Positions 62,891 through 64,000 of a stretch of 64,000 bases of DNA are shown here, piece after piece. Position 1 is the stretch's first letter, and the number at the start of each line of letters is the position of its first letter. The notes beneath the pieces were generated by a model, which was not told the origin of the DNA, made no database searches, and saw only the letters and a list, made by a program, of their open reading frames with translations. Made by a program: the position numbers and the translations under genes. This DNA comes from Ooceraea biroi. Lineage: Eukaryota > Arthropoda > Insecta > Hymenoptera > Formicidae. The DNA lies in NCBI RefSeq assembly GCF_003672135.1, contig NC_039515.1, forward strand, positions 13,082,001 through 13,146,000, written 5' to 3'.

Positions 62891-64000
62891 TCCTAATTAA
62901 AGTTTTGGAAAATTAGAGAATTGCAAACACAAATACTCACTCGCACCATATTAATGGTCATAGATATCACACCAGCTATTGCGAGAAGCAGATAGGATAA
63001 AGCGAAAGAGGAATTAATAAAGTCCATGAATCTTTAACATTAAGAATGTGTAATGACGTCCATCCAAATCAAAATTACTCATCATTAAATACACACGAGA
63101 ATGTTTATTCGATAAATGACATAAGAATAAAAAAATTACATACTGTAAAGATCGTTCATGGATTTTTACGGCATGTACTATCTTTGCGTGAATAATAGAT
63201 TTGTTTGTACAGTCGTCAAATGCGTGAGATATGCGGTAACTGTAAATATCCAAATGTTACAATTGATGGTAAATATCTAAAAGTGCCAACGAAAATTCAA
63301 GTCTTTTTGATAGAAATTAACAAAATTGTTATAAAACTAAAATGGATGAACATTTTTAGAAGGCAAGTTTTTATTAAAAAGCTATAAAAAAAGCTTTACT
63401 GAACAGAACTGAGTAGAATTGAATGTATGAGGGAGGGATTCCCTCTGCCATTATTCGAAGTGAATAGCTTCTCAAGAACTATTTACCATTTAATATCATT
63501 TAATATTTAAGAAAATATCATGCATATATGTCAAAGAATGATTTCGTAATGATTCGGAAAAGTATGTTGAAACGAAAATTCGGCTATATAATCAGGGATC
63601 ATATGTTTTGTCTGTCCATATTGTGGTGACTGAGCATACCACGCGAGAGATAAGCGATAACAATAGATATTCAATAGATGTTCAGTAGATATTCTGGACC
63701 ACTGATACCTGTTTATAAACAAGAATAAACGCTTTATCAAATGTACATAGTCAGAAAATTACATCCTCTTCAGTAAACTTTTTTCGTTAATAACTTTTTA
63801 ATAAATATTTGTCTCTCTCTAAAACCTTTTATTTCAGTTTTATAATAATTTTGTTAATTGCTATCAACTTGAGCGTTCATTGCAGTGGCACTTTTAGATA
63901 TTTACCTAATCGATTATCTCAGAAGCGCAATGTATTTGAACGGTTGTTTACCTTGCAATCGCGAACAATCCGCAAGCATGCAATATAAACATCATAAACA
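61664..64000 (-). CDS. Odorant receptor J, nine-exon type (exons 4-9; 5' part outside window)
   Basis: Exons seen: 63952-64000 (3' end of exon 4, cut by the edge), 63144-63239, 62941-63031, 62033-62175, 61784-61919 and 61664-61717. Exon 4 ends CGLFAIAS; exon 5 has YRISHAF and AVKIHERSLQ but is only 96 nt, seven codons short in the extracellular loop; exon 6 ends GVISMTINMVR before a GTGAGT donor; exon 7 has YVFWVNYFGQ; exon 8 YSARWYMAPLHSQK with one extra codon; the end is SYFTVLHSMRS then TGA. No stop in the visible part. Intron 6 holds a CT microsatellite. Same orientation as the other receptors. Confidence 0.92.
62848..62886. repeat. (CT)n microsatellite in intron 6 of OR J
   Basis: About 19 uninterrupted CT dinucleotides on the plus strand, roughly 55 bp upstream (plus-strand sense) of the exon 6 boundary at 62941. 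Confidence 0.95.

Noticed and set aside
1..64000. CRISPR arrays, bacterial operons, riboswitches
   Set aside because: The introns, transposons and insect receptors show eukaryotic DNA. The only short regular repeats are microsatellites and the tandem repeats described.
1..64000. tRNA and rRNA genes
   Set aside because: No cloverleaf with A/B boxes or rRNA-like GC-rich segment was recognised by eye; a tRNAscan run would be needed for certainty.

Overview
The window looks like a piece of an ant (Hymenoptera: Formicidae) chromosome. It is AT-rich eukaryotic DNA with GT-AG introns, mariner-type transposons and no bacterial-style operons. Its backbone is a head-to-tail tandem array of insect odorant receptor (OR) genes, all on the minus strand. 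Each complete gene has nine coding exons, and the internal exon lengths are almost invariant (exon 2 120 nt, exon 3 118 nt, exon 4 262-265 nt, exon 5 about 117 nt, exon 6 91 nt, exon 7 about 146 nt, exon 8 130-136 nt). Nine coding exons, an exon-4 motif close to NESRPRK and a C-terminal SYFTV motif fit the ant nine-exon OR subfamily, which is linked to detection of cuticular hydrocarbons. Species and gene names cannot be fixed from the sequence alone.

Layout, left to right: 1-384, tail of a Tc1/mariner-like element; 431-2370, OR A (exons 1-7, rest beyond the left edge); 4017-7862, OR B, with a decayed mariner in intron 7; 10321-12895, OR C; 14290-16726, OR D; 18439-21019, OR E; 21849-25499, OR F, with a second decayed mariner in intron 7; 26483-29209, OR G; 29917-33462, OR H, with an enlarged repeat-filled intron 3; 34387-56669, the 3' relic of an OR (K) and a 5.1 kb perfect-looking palindrome, present several times; 57895-60495, OR I, with a stop in exon 1; 61664-64000, OR J (exons 4-9, rest beyond the right edge). 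I joined each gene exon by exon; phases are consistent and B, C, D, E, F, G and H read through as roughly 391-405 residue receptors.

The middle third is dominated by one repeated locus. The cleanest copy (48874-56800, after a 100-N gap) holds OR H exons 1-3, the OR K relic, then two 2,384-bp inverted arms around a 321-bp spacer. The block 31913-48773 appears to be the same locus read forward, folded back on itself, then read forward again, with many one-base deletions. I read it as a probable assembly artefact caused by a genuine palindrome, so copy number here should not be taken at face value.

The receptors should work as ligand-specific subunits with the co-receptor Orco (not in this window) in antennal neurons. 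The most interesting regulatory signals are an RCGCARRCGY-type motif about 290-360 bp upstream of seven start codons and a 159-bp block that is identical upstream of A and C (one T longer upstream of B). The most unusual structure is the 5.1 kb palindrome.
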